A stretch of DNA of 64,000 bases from the NCBI GenBank assembly GCA_020848905.1, contig JADLHG010000005.1, forward strand, positions 67,423-131,422. Direction: 5' to 3'. Source of the DNA: Deltaproteobacteria bacterium. Lineage in GTDB: Bacteria; Myxococcota_A; Polyangia; GCA-2747355; JADLHG01. The notes beneath the pieces are model-generated. The model was not told the DNA's origin. It ran no database searches and was given only the letters and a program-made list of their open reading frames with translations. Below, one piece after another: positions 7,418-15,452 of this stretch. The translations under genes and the position numbers were made by a program. The number at the start of each line of letters is the position of its first letter. The stretch's first letter is position 1.

Positions 7418-10400
7418 CTACGGGTGGTAGGGGTTCCACTCCCAGTTGGAGGAGACCTTCACGTACTGCGTGACCTTCAGCACGACGTCCATCAGCTGGC
7501 GGTACTCGTAGAGCGCCTGCTCGGCCCGCGGGTCGGCGGCCACGCACGCATCCGGACCCGTCCCACCCTTGTCGCAGTACTTGGACTTCGACTTGAGCGT
7601 GTTCGCGTACTTGATCATGCGCTGGGCGATGCCCCGGTTGTCGCGGTACGCGATGGCAGCGTAGGTCGTCCCGTTGAACGGATCCTCGAAAGTCGTGAGG
7701 CCCGACGCCTTCTCGTTCGGCTTGATGTCCCAGCCCTCGCCAGCTCCCACCTTCCACATCAGGCTGCGCTCGGTGAAGTCGTTGTCGTAGTTCTCCTGGA
7801 AGAGCAGCATGCCCATCACGGCCATGTACAGCTGCACCGTGAACTTGGTAGCCGGCTCCACCGGGCCGCCGTTGGCCGGACGCGGCGCGTCGTGCGCCGG
7901 CGTGGCGTAGTTGCGGAACGCCAGGCCGTTGACCCACTCGGTCGTGACCTGCCGTCCGTCCTTGAAGGCCCGCGCCACCTGGGTCTTGTCCTTCGGCTTG
8001 TCCGCGTCGTACCAGGGGGCGTACTTCTCGTAATCGTGTGCGAGCACGGAGCCGAAGAAGTCCACGAGCTGCGTCTGGTAGTTGTCGAAGAAGCTGATCT
8101 TCCAGAGCCGGATGTCCTCCGCCGTGTCACGCGCCACGAAGTAGGTATTCGCGTCGGTGATGGTGAAGAGGGCCATGATCTTGTCCAGGTAGAAGCCCAT
8201 GTGGTGCAGGCACTCCCACCAGTACAGGCCGCAGCTACGACCGAAGTTCGTGTCGTTCCACGAGGTCGTGAAGTAGCGCGCGTTCACGAGGTCCGTCGAG
8301 AACTTGCTCGAGAACACCGCCTCCGTGTAGAGGTCCTGACCGCCGACCTGCGTCTTCTTGTCCTCGAAGCCCTTCAGGTCCGGCATGGCGATGGTCCGCA
8401 GAGCCATGTTGAAGGCGTCCTGCATCGCCACCGTGTACGCACCGTAGCCGAAGACCGGATCGGTGTAGAAGTCGCCGATCTGCTTGTCGTCGTACCACTG
8501 ACGGAAGAGCGTCTGGTAGAGCGCGTAGGTGTTGTTGAAGTCCTTCAGCTTGCGATACATGCGGCTGTGATTCCGCCGCACGTACCCGTCCGGCGACGAA
8601 CCGAACTGGTAGCGCGTGAAGGCTCGCATCGGGTACCAGGTGCCCCAGTTGTCGATGTGCCCCTTCATGCGTTCGTACTGATCGGCACCGAAGTCACGCG
8701 TGTTGCAGCTGTCCGAGATGTCGCCCTTGGTGAAGCTGCAGAAGATGTAGGGCACGCGCGGGTACTTCTTGTTTCCCTCGGTGTAGAAGTAACCGACGCT
8801 GCGGTTGCTCTCCTTCACGTCCTTGACCTTGTCCACGTGGACGAGCATGCGGTTGCTCTCGTTGAACAGGTCCTTGCCCATCTGATTGAACCACGCCGTG
8901 TAGTGGTACGACGACGGCCCCAGGTTGAAGAGGAAGAGGATGTCGCCCTGGGTGCTGAACCACTCGTCGAAGAGGTCCTCGCGCTGGACCCCCTTCATGC
9001 TCTTGAAGACCTCCACCTTGTCGGCGTGCCCGTACATGACGGCTGCCTTGTCGTACTTGCCGAGGCCGTTGCCGTCCAGCGTGTACTGACCCGCGTAGTC
9101 CATCACCGAGGTGTACGAGTACTCGTACATCGCCTTCACGTTCTGCTGGGCGTTCTGCGCCGACCGGCCGAGCTGGTAGTCGTTCATCGGTTTGACGAAG
9201 AAGGGGCAGAGCTGGTCCTTCTGCGGATTCGTCGAGTCGCAGAGGGCCGTCTCGGTGTAGTTGTTCGTCCGCAGACGCCAGTACTCCTCGGGGAAGTTCA
9301 GGGCGTCCTGCGACCCGCCCCAGTTGTGGTGCAGGCCGAAGGTGTGGCCGAGCTCGTGCGTCAGCACGGCGCGGATGATGATGTCGCGCGCCTTGTACCA
9401 GATCTGCTCCGGGTTCTGGTCCTTCAGGCGGTGGGCCAGACCCACGAGGGCGTCGTCCGCCATCTCGATGAAGTAGGCGTTGCGGCGGTTGGCCAGGTCG
9501 AAGCGCCACCGCGCCGCCGCGTCGAGCATGGTGATGAAGCCGCCGCGCGCGAGCGAAGCCCGGTTGAGCACGTCCTCGTTGAGGCCCGAGACCGAGCCGG
9601 GAGCGAAGCCCGACGCGAGCAAGACCTCGTTGTTCATCATCTGCTTCTCGACCGGCGTCCCCTTGAGGACCGAGAGGCCGAGCCCCGACCGCGTCGGATC
9701 GAAGTACCCCGCCTTCGCCACCTCGCCGATGAGCATGCGCTTGAGCTGACGGTTGTTGATGGGGTTACCCATCGAGTCCTTCATCTCGGCCATGGCTTCG
9801 GGCGAGCCGAGCTTCTTGATGCGCTTCATCCACGGCTGGACCGTCGCGCCGTAGATCTCGCGGAGCTGGGTCCGGTTGTAGGTCGGCTGGTGCGACTCGG
9901 TCGTGGCCTGGCTGTTGGCCCGGCGAATCCAGTTCTGCAGGTTCACGCCGTCCACGTAGTCCTTGGAGCTGATGCTGCCGTTGAGGAGCTGCACCATCTC
10001 CTGGACGTTCGTCGCGGCCCAGTCGTTGAGGGCGTAGATGTTGGCCACGCCGGCCAGGTTCTCGCCCGTGCGCGGGTCGGTGTGGCTCGGCCCGAGGCCG
10101 AGGAGCCCCATCCCCGCGTAGTAGTCCTTCACGTAGTGCACCTGGCTGAAGCGGAGGTCACCCGCGCGGATGTACGGCCGCGCCTCGGGCTTGTCCTTCC
10201 CCGCTTCCATCAGCTTCTTCGCCTCGGCGAAGGACTTGCGGTTGAAGCGGCAGGGCCACGGGTCGGTGTCGAGCACCGGGTTGTTCGGGCAGATCGTGTA
10301 GGCGTAGTAACCTTCCTTGGAGTCGCCGAACTTGCCCAGGACGGCCTGCTGGTCGGCGCTGAACTTGCTCGGGTCCTTCGTGTTGATCCACTTCTGGTAG

Positions 10401-11851
10401 TCCTCTTCGGACCAGTTGTAGCCGCCGCGGAGGAAGACCTTCCAGAAGAGCTCGTCGTAGTCGTTGGAGACGTGGTGCGTTGCGGACCACTTGTCCTCGC
10501 GCTGCTTCTTGTCGGCGAGCCACTGCCAGGGCTTGCAGGCCCCCGTGCCCTTGTCCTCCTTGTCGCAGAGGATGTCGCGCGGAAAGTCGCCCGGGTTGAA
10601 GTACGCCACGGGGACCGGGTCGCGCTTTTCGGTCGGGATCGTGCAGCGGGTCTCTTTGCTCTTGCCGATCCAGACGTAGTAGTCGAACAGGTCCGGCTGG
10701 CCGTTCTTGTCGCCGTCGTCGTAGGCGTCGACCGTCCCGTCCTGGTCGCTGTCCGCGGTCTTCGCGTCGAGCGGCGTCTCCGGCGCCTTCTGGGCCATCG
10801 CGGCCTCGAAGCTATCGGGCAAGCCGTCCGCGTCGGTGTCGGTCCAGACGTCGTTCTTGTGGAAGCCCATCAGCTTGTCGCAGCGCGAGCCGGCTTCCTT
10901 GCAGTCCTTGTCGGTGGAGCAGGGCTGGTCCTCGTAGTGGTGCTTGGCCCAGATGTTGTGCTTGTTGATCAGTTTCTGCCGCGTCTTCTGGGTCACGCCG
11001 TAGTGGCTCTCCCAGGTCAGCTTGTCGGTGACGAAGTAGCCGAACCACTCCGACTGGTCGCCCTCGTGCCGACGGGGCTCGAAGTCCCGGTTCGGATGGC
11101 GACGCATGAAGGAGTTACGGATCTTGATGATCTCCGTGTTGCACTCGGCGTTCTCGCTGTGCGAGAGCCAGCACACGGGGTAGCTCTTCTGGATCTCGGG
11201 GAAGTAGTGCATGCCGGGGCGGATCGCCATCGCCGTGACGAAGTCGATGTAGCCGCTCGACGGGTCGAAGATCGGCTTCCACTTCGGGTCCTGCGGGTCC
11301 TGCGGCTCGAAGGGCACGGCCTCCTTCTGCATGTCCTCCTCGGCGTCGAGGAACATGAAGTCGGTGGCGTTGTTCTTCGACCAGTCCACGCGGATGTACT
11401 TGCAGTCGTACCACTTGCAGTCCCCGGCGTTCTCTTCGAGGACGTTGCTCTCCTCGCCCGTGCTGGGGTTGTAGCCGCGCTTCACGTCGAAGTGATTCGT
11501 GATGCGCCAGGCGCCGACGATCGCGCCCTTGTACTCGCCGCTGTCCGGGTCGGTGTTCTTGGCCCCCTCGACGAGCTCGTACGCCTTGCGGGCGTACAGG
11601 TAGTTCTCCTGCACGTCCCAGCGCACGCGATACGCGCCCGTGTAGTTGGTGTTGCCCACCATCGTGACGGTGAGCGTGCCGGGCACGTCCACGACCGTCT
11701 GGGTGTAGTACCACTCCCCGGTAAAGAGTGACTTGGGAAGGGCGTAGGCTTCCGTTCGATCGATCGGAGCCCGTTGCTCGGCGCAGCTCGTGCCTATCGC
11801 CACAAGTCCGGCGAGCACGAGCAGCGATCCCAGTGAACGGCGGCGATGCAT
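7418..11851 (-). CDS. Giant zinc metalloprotease lipoprotein
   Basis: 1477 residues. The N-terminal signal MHRRRSLGSLLVLAGLVAIGTSC ends in a lipobox, so the protein is probably surface or periplasm anchored. The zinc site HELGHTFGLHH (H832, E833, H836, H842) is the extended HExxHxxGxxH motif of metzincin-like proteases; a downstream Met-turn candidate is TSVMDYAG. Around residues 340-380 lies an Asp-rich calcium-binding type-3-like repeat (DTDADGLPDSF, DSDQDGTVDAYDDGDKNG). It resembles the very large DUF4953/DUF5117-type zinc proteases in having the active site deep in a long chain. The start has an excellent ribosome site (AGGAGAGGA); an upstream in-frame extension would lack a signal peptide. 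The substrate is unknown. Confidence 0.82.
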   Translation of the reverse strand: MHRRRSLGSLLVLAGLVAIGTSCAEQRAPIDRTEAYALPKSLFTGEWYYTQTVVDVPGTLTVTMVGNTNYTGAYRVRWDVQENYLYARKAYELVEGAKNTDPDSGEYKGAIVGAWRITNHFDVKRGYNPSTGEESNVLEENAGDCKWYDCKYIRVDWSKNNATDFMFLDAEEDMQKEAVPFEPQDPQDPKWKPIFDPSSGYIDFVTAMAIRPGMHYFPEIQKSYPVCWLSHSENAECNTEIIKIRNSFMRRHPNRDFEPRRHEGDQSEWFGYFVTDKLTWESHYGVTQKTRQKLINKHNIWAKHHYEDQPCSTDKDCKEAGSRCDKLMGFHKNDVWTDTDADGLPDSFEAAMAQKAPETPLDAKTADSDQDGTVDAYDDGDKNGQPDLFDYYVWIGKSKETRCTIPTEKRDPVPVAYFNPGDFPRDILCDKEDKGTGACKPWQWLADKKQREDKWSATHHVSNDYDELFWKVFLRGGYNWSEEDYQKWINTKDPSKFSADQQAVLGKFGDSKEGYYAYTICPNNPVLDTDPWPCRFNRKSFAEAKKLMEAGKDKPEARPYIRAGDLRFSQVHYVKDYYAGMGLLGLGPSHTDPRTGENLAGVANIYALNDWAATNVQEMVQLLNGSISSKDYVDGVNLQNWIRRANSQATTESHQPTYNRTQLREIYGATVQPWMKRIKKLGSPEAMAEMKDSMGNPINNRQLKRMLIGEVAKAGYFDPTRSGLGLSVLKGTPVEKQMMNNEVLLASGFAPGSVSGLNEDVLNRASLARGGFITMLDAAARWRFDLANRRNAYFIEMADDALVGLAHRLKDQNPEQIWYKARDIIIRAVLTHELGHTFGLHHNWGGSQDALNFPEEYWRLRTNNYTETALCDSTNPQKDQLCPFFVKPMNDYQLGRSAQNAQQNVKAMYEYSYTSVMDYAGQYTLDGNGLGKYDKAAVMYGHADKVEVFKSMKGVQREDLFDEWFSTQGDILFLFNLGPSSYHYTAWFNQMGKDLFNESNRMLVHVDKVKDVKESNRSVGYFYTEGNKKYPRVPYIFCSFTKGDISDSCNTRDFGADQYERMKGHIDNWGTWYPMRAFTRYQFGSSPDGYVRRNHSRMYRKLKDFNNTYALYQTLFRQWYDDKQIGDFYTDPVFGYGAYTVAMQDAFNMALRTIAMPDLKGFEDKKTQVGGQDLYTEAVFSSKFSTDLVNARYFTTSWNDTNFGRSCGLYWWECLHHMGFYLDKIMALFTITDANTYFVARDTAEDIRLWKISFFDNYQTQLVDFFGSVLAHDYEKYAPWYDADKPKDKTQVARAFKDGRQVTTEWVNGLAFRNYATPAHDAPRPANGGPVEPATKFTVQLYMAVMGMLLFQENYDNDFTERSLMWKVGAGEGWDIKPNEKASGLTTFEDPFNGTTYAAIAYRDNRGIAQRMIKYANTLKSKSKYCDKGGTGPDACVAADPRAEQALYEYRQLMDVVLKVTQYVKVSSNWEWNPYHP

Positions 11852-11972
11852 TCCTCTCCTCCTCTTCCGCGAGTGTTCCGCGAGTGCTGCTGCTTTCGGA
11901 AACCCTGAGGGCCCACCGCGGCGAGCCCCATCCATTACGTTGTGTCGGTCTTCCCTGCCGTCGGACCCGCTC

Positions 11973-13040
11973 TCAGGTCCCCTGCCGGCCCTTACCCGAC
12001 CAGGCCTTCACCTGGTCCACGAAGCCATCGATCGGAATCGTCATGTCGAAGTAGAACGTCGTGTGACGGTTGAAAAACGGCGTGTAGTACGACGAGTCGG
12101 GCGCGAGCTGCGGATGGTAGGTGGACGCGCCGAGGGAGAGGCTGAGCCAGCTCATCACCTCGTAGCTCACGTCGAAAACGGCCCAGAGCGCCGCCTTGTG
12201 GTTCACCTCGGAGGCCGGCAGCGTGACCACCACGCCCCCGTTGGTCGGCACCGTCTGCTCGGGCAGCCCGTAGAGCAGGTCGTTCATCACCGAGAAGCTC
12301 GCCGTGAAGGAGAGCTTGGGGTGCACGTGCAAGAGCGCGGAGAACATGTTGGTGAAGCGCCAGTTCACGTTACGCAGCCCGCTGTGCTGGCACTCGGGGC
12401 GGTCCACACCCACGCAGCCGAAGCGGTCGCTGTCCACCGAGGCCTGCGCGTACCGGTGGAAGTTCTTGGCGACGCGGAGGCCGTACATGAGCTCGATCTT
12501 CTTCAGCCAGGTCCCCTTGCGCAGGTCGAAGCCCCGCTTGAGGTTCACGCCCGGGGTGAAGCCGAGGATGAGGCTCCGCCCCTGCGACACGAGGCTGGTG
12601 GGGGCCGAGAGGCGGATGCTCGGCGTGACCTTGATGTCGAGCAGGGGGATCTTCATCCACTTGGGCTCGTACACCGCGTCGAAGAGCAGGTCGCTGATCA
12701 CCCACTGCCGGGCGTAGTCGGTGGTGTCGGACTTGGTGAGCTCGATCTCCACGTCGAAGCGCGCGCGGAAGCTCAGGTCGTCCGTCGGGTAGAAGCGCGG
12801 CTGGAAGGAGAAGCGTTGGGAGTAGTAGGGATTGAACTGCGGCTCGGCGGCCTTGGAGAGCGAGACGGCGCTCAGGCTATTCGAGTAGACGAACGCGCTC
12901 CCCCGATAGAACGGCTTCTTCTCGCTGGGGGCGGCCACCTCGGAGATCTGGGGGGTCTTCGCCGTGGATCCTTGCGCGCGCACCGTCGCCGGAGCGACCA
13001 GCATTCCCAGGAGCCCGACCAGGATCGGAATACGCCTCAC
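11973..13040 (-). CDS. Predicted outer-membrane protein
   Basis: About 355 residues from a GTG start with GAGGTG close upstream. A signal peptide is visible (RRIPILVGLLGMLVAPATVRAQ, cleavage near residue 22). The mature protein is rich in amphipathic strands (FSFQPRFYPTDDLSFRARFDVEIEL, KIELMYGLRVAKNF, WLSLSLGASTYHPQL) separated by polar loops, which suggests a beta-barrel of 12 or more strands. Two Cys in one loop (FGCVGVDRPECQ) may form a disulfide. It is transcribed in the same direction as the metalloprotease gene, 121 bases upstream, so the two may be co-expressed. No family was recognised. Confidence 0.6.
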   Translation of the reverse strand: MRRIPILVGLLGMLVAPATVRAQGSTAKTPQISEVAAPSEKKPFYRGSAFVYSNSLSAVSLSKAAEPQFNPYYSQRFSFQPRFYPTDDLSFRARFDVEIELTKSDTTDYARQWVISDLLFDAVYEPKWMKIPLLDIKVTPSIRLSAPTSLVSQGRSLILGFTPGVNLKRGFDLRKGTWLKKIELMYGLRVAKNFHRYAQASVDSDRFGCVGVDRPECQHSGLRNVNWRFTNMFSALLHVHPKLSFTASFSVMNDLLYGLPEQTVPTNGGVVVTLPASEVNHKAALWAVFDVSYEVMSWLSLSLGASTYHPQLAPDSSYYTPFFNRHTTFYFDMTIPIDGFVDQVKAWSGKGRQGT

Positions 13041-13556
13041 GTTGCACCTCGACACGTCAGCCGTGCGGTTGTCGTCTGGCGCGGCAGATTCACACACACG
13101 AAAGAAAAAATGCAAGGGGCACATGCCTTGGTCCCAGGCCGTTTGTGGGCGCAGAATTCGCCGCAGCTGTCGCGGCGGCGAAACAAACTTCCGGCTTAAC
13201 GGGCTAGGTCTCCCTAGGGCTCCGGGCGCAGGTCTCCCAGGTCGAGAGGAATTGCGACCTGGTTGTTGCGATGCGCCTCTGAGCTACGTGGTTGATGCTG
13301 CTGCTGCTCTCCGTGTAGCAGACCTCCGCTCCCCTGAGAAGCATTTTTTTCACACCGATCATTATTCGTAGAAGACTGGGCCCCGCGGCCCGCGAATCCC
13401 CGGCGGCGGAGGTCGGGCGCGTATCCCGGCCGGCTCGGAGCCGCGCCCCACGTTTCCCCACTGCGAGGATGCCGCAATATCTTGTAGGTAGGACAAGAGC
13501 CTTCACCTATTTGTAGTGAGCATCCCGATATCCTCAACGCATTCTGAAGGTTAAAC
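13041..13556. other. Intergenic region upstream of the dcw cluster
   Basis: A long gap between the leftward outer-membrane protein gene and the rightward mraZ promoter. It holds an inverted repeat (listed separately) and an isolated run of seven T at 13345-13351 with no stem in front of it. Base composition is more AT-rich than in the coding parts. No tRNA, small RNA or small gene was recognised. Confidence 0.4.
13237..13262. repeat. Inverted repeat, 8-bp arms
   Basis: CCAGGTCG at 13237-13244 is repeated as its exact complement CGACCTGG at 13255-13262, with a 10-base spacer. It could be an operator for the leftward outer-membrane protein gene or a leader hairpin; nothing in the sequence decides between them. 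Confidence 0.4.
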
Positions 13557-13585
13557 TTGACCGACCCATCGGCCGGTGCTCTATT
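13557..13585 (+). promoter_or_regulatory. Sigma70-type promoter of the dcw cluster
   Basis: TTGACC (13557-13562), a 17-base spacer and TCTATT (13580-13585) form a good housekeeping promoter. The predicted transcription start falls around 13591-13593, inside the MraZ boxes that begin 3 bases after the -10 box, so bound MraZ would block initiation. Confidence 0.65.
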
Positions 13586-13587
13586 GG

Positions 13588-13622
13588 TGGGGTGGAGTGG
13601 AGGAAAATGGGGACCGGTGGGG
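13588..13622 (+). promoter_or_regulatory. MraZ operator: four TGGRG boxes at 10-bp spacing
   Basis: TGGGG at 13588, TGGAG at 13598, TGGGG at 13608 and TGGGG at 13618 recur with exact 10-base period, each followed by a 5-base spacer. MraZ in other bacteria binds TGGGN direct repeats separated by 5 bases upstream of its own gene and represses it. The match in pattern, position and gene order is close. There are four boxes here rather than the three described for Escherichia coli. Confidence 0.8.
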
Positions 13623-13666
13623 GCCGCGGCACGGCCTCGGATCACGACCTGCGGAAGTAAATCAAC

Positions 13667-14119
13667 GTGTTCCTCGGGACCTACGAGCACAACCTGGACG
13701 ATAAGGGGCGCGTCAACCTGCCGGCGCGCTACCGGGAGATCCTCTCGGCCCAGGGGGAAAGTCGGCTGATCGTCACCACGAACGTGGATCCGGCCGGACG
13801 CTGCCTGGTGGCCTACCCGCCCAAGGAGTGGCAGGCCTTCCAGGAACGCATCGCGGGCCTGCCGCAGTTCGACGAGAACGTGATCCGACTGAAGCGCCTC
13901 CACATCGCCGGCGCGGCCGAGTGCACCCCCGATCGGCAGGGGCGGATCCTGATTCCGCCCACGCTCCGGGAGTACGCCGCCCTCGGAGGCGCGCTGATCT
14001 TCGCCGGACTCGGCAACAGCATCGAGCTCTGGGGGAAGGCGCACTGGGAGGAGGAACGTCAGCGGGCGAAGGAAGCGCTCCCCGAGATCAACGACGCCCT
14101 GGCGCGGCTCGGGCTATGA
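13667..14119 (+). CDS. mraZ: Transcriptional regulator MraZ
   Basis: 150 residues, the usual MraZ length. It begins at GTG with FLGTYEHNLDDKGRVNLPARYRE, the standard MraZ N-terminus, which fixes the start although the ribosome site is weak. Two SpoVT/AbrB-like halves are visible; the second carries the motif TPDRQGRILIPPTLREYA. MraZ is a DNA-binding ring-shaped regulator that represses the division and cell-wall cluster, usually including its own promoter; four matching operator boxes lie 45-79 bases upstream. The gene overlaps rsmH by 4 bases. Confidence 0.95.
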   Translation: MFLGTYEHNLDDKGRVNLPARYREILSAQGESRLIVTTNVDPAGRCLVAYPPKEWQAFQERIAGLPQFDENVIRLKRLHIAGAAECTPDRQGRILIPPTLREYAALGGALIFAGLGNSIELWGKAHWEEERQRAKEALPEINDALARLGL

Positions 14120-15054
14120 GCGAGACCTACCGCCACACCTCGGTGCTCCTCGAGGAGACGCTCGACCTCTTGCGCGTGGTGCCCGGCGGCACGTATTGCG
14201 ACGCCACGCTCGGCGGAAGCGGCCACGCGCGGGCCATCCTCGAACGCTCGGCCCCGGACGGGCGGCTCGTCGGCATCGACCGCGACCCGGCCGCGCTGGC
14301 GCACGGGCGACAGGCGCTCGCCTCCTTTGGCGAGCGGGTGGTGCTCGAGCAGGGGAACTTCGCCGACGTGGTGCAGATCCTGCGCCACCTCGGCCTGAGC
14401 CCCGTGGACGGCCTGCTCGTGGACCTCGGCGTCTCGTCGCACCAGCTCGACACGGCCGACCGGGGGTTCAGCTTCAGCGCCGAGGGGCCGCTCGACATGC
14501 GCATGGACCCCACGCAGGGCCCGTCAGCGGCGGAGCTCATCGCCACGCTCTCCGAGGCGGAGCTCGCGCGCGTGATTCGAAACTTCGGCGAGGAGCCCGC
14601 CAGCCGGCGCATCGCGCGGGCCATCAAGCGCGCTCAACTGGGCCAGGCGCTCGGCAGCACGCGCGAGCTCGCGCGCGTCGTCGCCGGTGCGGTAGGGGGG
14701 GAGAAGCGCGGTCGCATCCACCCCGCGACGCGCACCTTCATGGCGCTGCGCATGGCGGTCAACGACGAGCTCGGCTGCCTCGAGCGCTTCCTCGAGACCT
14801 TCACCGAAGCGGTGCGCCCCGGAGGGCGGGTGGCGGTGATCGCGTTCCACTCGCTCGAGGACCGGGCCGTGAAGCGGCGGTTCGGCGCGCTCGCCAGCAC
14901 CTGCGTCTGCCCGCCGGGCCTACCCATCTGCGCCTGCGGGCGGGTCCCCGAGGTCACGCTGGTCGCCCGCAAGGCGGTGCAGGCCTCCGAGAGCGAGGTG
15001 AACGAGAACCCTCGGGCGCGGAGCGCCCGGTTGCGCGTGGTGGAGCGACGATGA
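14116..15054 (+). CDS. rsmH: 16S rRNA (cytosine-1402-N4)-methyltransferase RsmH
   Basis: 312 residues. RsmH methylates N4 of C1402 in the decoding centre of 16S rRNA. The N-terminus HTSVLLEETLDLL, the SAM-binding loop DATLGGSGHARAIL, LLVDLGVSSHQLD, FSFSAEGPLDMRMD and the C-terminal VIAFHSLEDRAVKRRF are all diagnostic (formerly MraW). Start and stop both overlap the neighbouring genes as ATGA, so translation of mraZ, rsmH and ftsL is coupled. Four Cys near residues 278-292 (CVCPPGLPICAC) follow the pattern usual in the family. Confidence 0.97.
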   Translation: MSETYRHTSVLLEETLDLLRVVPGGTYCDATLGGSGHARAILERSAPDGRLVGIDRDPAALAHGRQALASFGERVVLEQGNFADVVQILRHLGLSPVDGLLVDLGVSSHQLDTADRGFSFSAEGPLDMRMDPTQGPSAAELIATLSEAELARVIRNFGEEPASRRIARAIKRAQLGQALGSTRELARVVAGAVGGEKRGRIHPATRTFMALRMAVNDELGCLERFLETFTEAVRPGGRVAVIAFHSLEDRAVKRRFGALASTCVCPPGLPICACGRVPEVTLVARKAVQASESEVNENPRARSARLRVVERR

Positions 15055-15452
15055 AGCTCGTGCGCGGCATGTTGCGAGAAGGGACGCGGCGAAGGCTCCT
15101 CGGCCTGATGGCGGTGCTGCTGGTCGTCGGGACGGGCGCGTCCGTGGCGCAGGTGTGGACCAACCTTCGCGCGATCGAGCTCGGCTACAAGATCTCCGAG
15201 GCCACGCGGCGGCACGGCCAGCTCGTCGAGACGAATCGGCGGCTACGGATCGAGATCGCGGTGCTCAAGGATCCGGCGCGTATCGCGCGTCTGGCAGGGG
15301 AGGAGCTGGGGTTGCGACCGCCCGAACCGGAGCAGATCCGTCGCCTTCGCAAACCCGGCGGCGGGGGACTGCCGTCGCCCGGACGCCCGTCGCTCTCCGG
15401 GCGCGGGACAGAGCACCCGACGGGAGGTCCCCTGGCGAGCCGCGTTCCATGA
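15051..15452 (+). CDS. ftsL: Cell division protein FtsL-like
   Basis: 133 residues, small bitopic protein. A short basic cytoplasmic tail (MKLVRGMLREGTRRR) precedes one membrane segment (LLGLMAVLLVVGTGASVAQVW, about residues 16-36) and a heptad-patterned region (EATRRHGQLVETNRRLRIEIAVLKD), as expected of FtsL, which pairs with FtsB and FtsQ to activate FtsWI. FtsL diverges strongly in sequence, so the call rests on topology plus the fixed place between rsmH and ftsI. The C-terminal tail after about residue 90 is Gly/Pro/Arg-rich and longer than usual. Confidence 0.8.
   Translation: MKLVRGMLREGTRRRLLGLMAVLLVVGTGASVAQVWTNLRAIELGYKISEATRRHGQLVETNRRLRIEIAVLKDPARIARLAGEELGLRPPEPEQIRRLRKPGGGGLPSPGRPSLSGRGTEHPTGGPLASRVP

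Noticed and set aside
7424-11731. Very long open frame antisense to the metalloprotease gene
   Set aside because: The opposite strand encodes a lipoprotein signal, zinc motif and calcium repeats; the antisense frame is Val/Leu/Arg-rich without motifs, a usual by-product of high GC content.
13345-13351. Run of seven T as a possible terminator
   Set aside because: No stem precedes it on either strand, and no gene ends nearby in the right direction.
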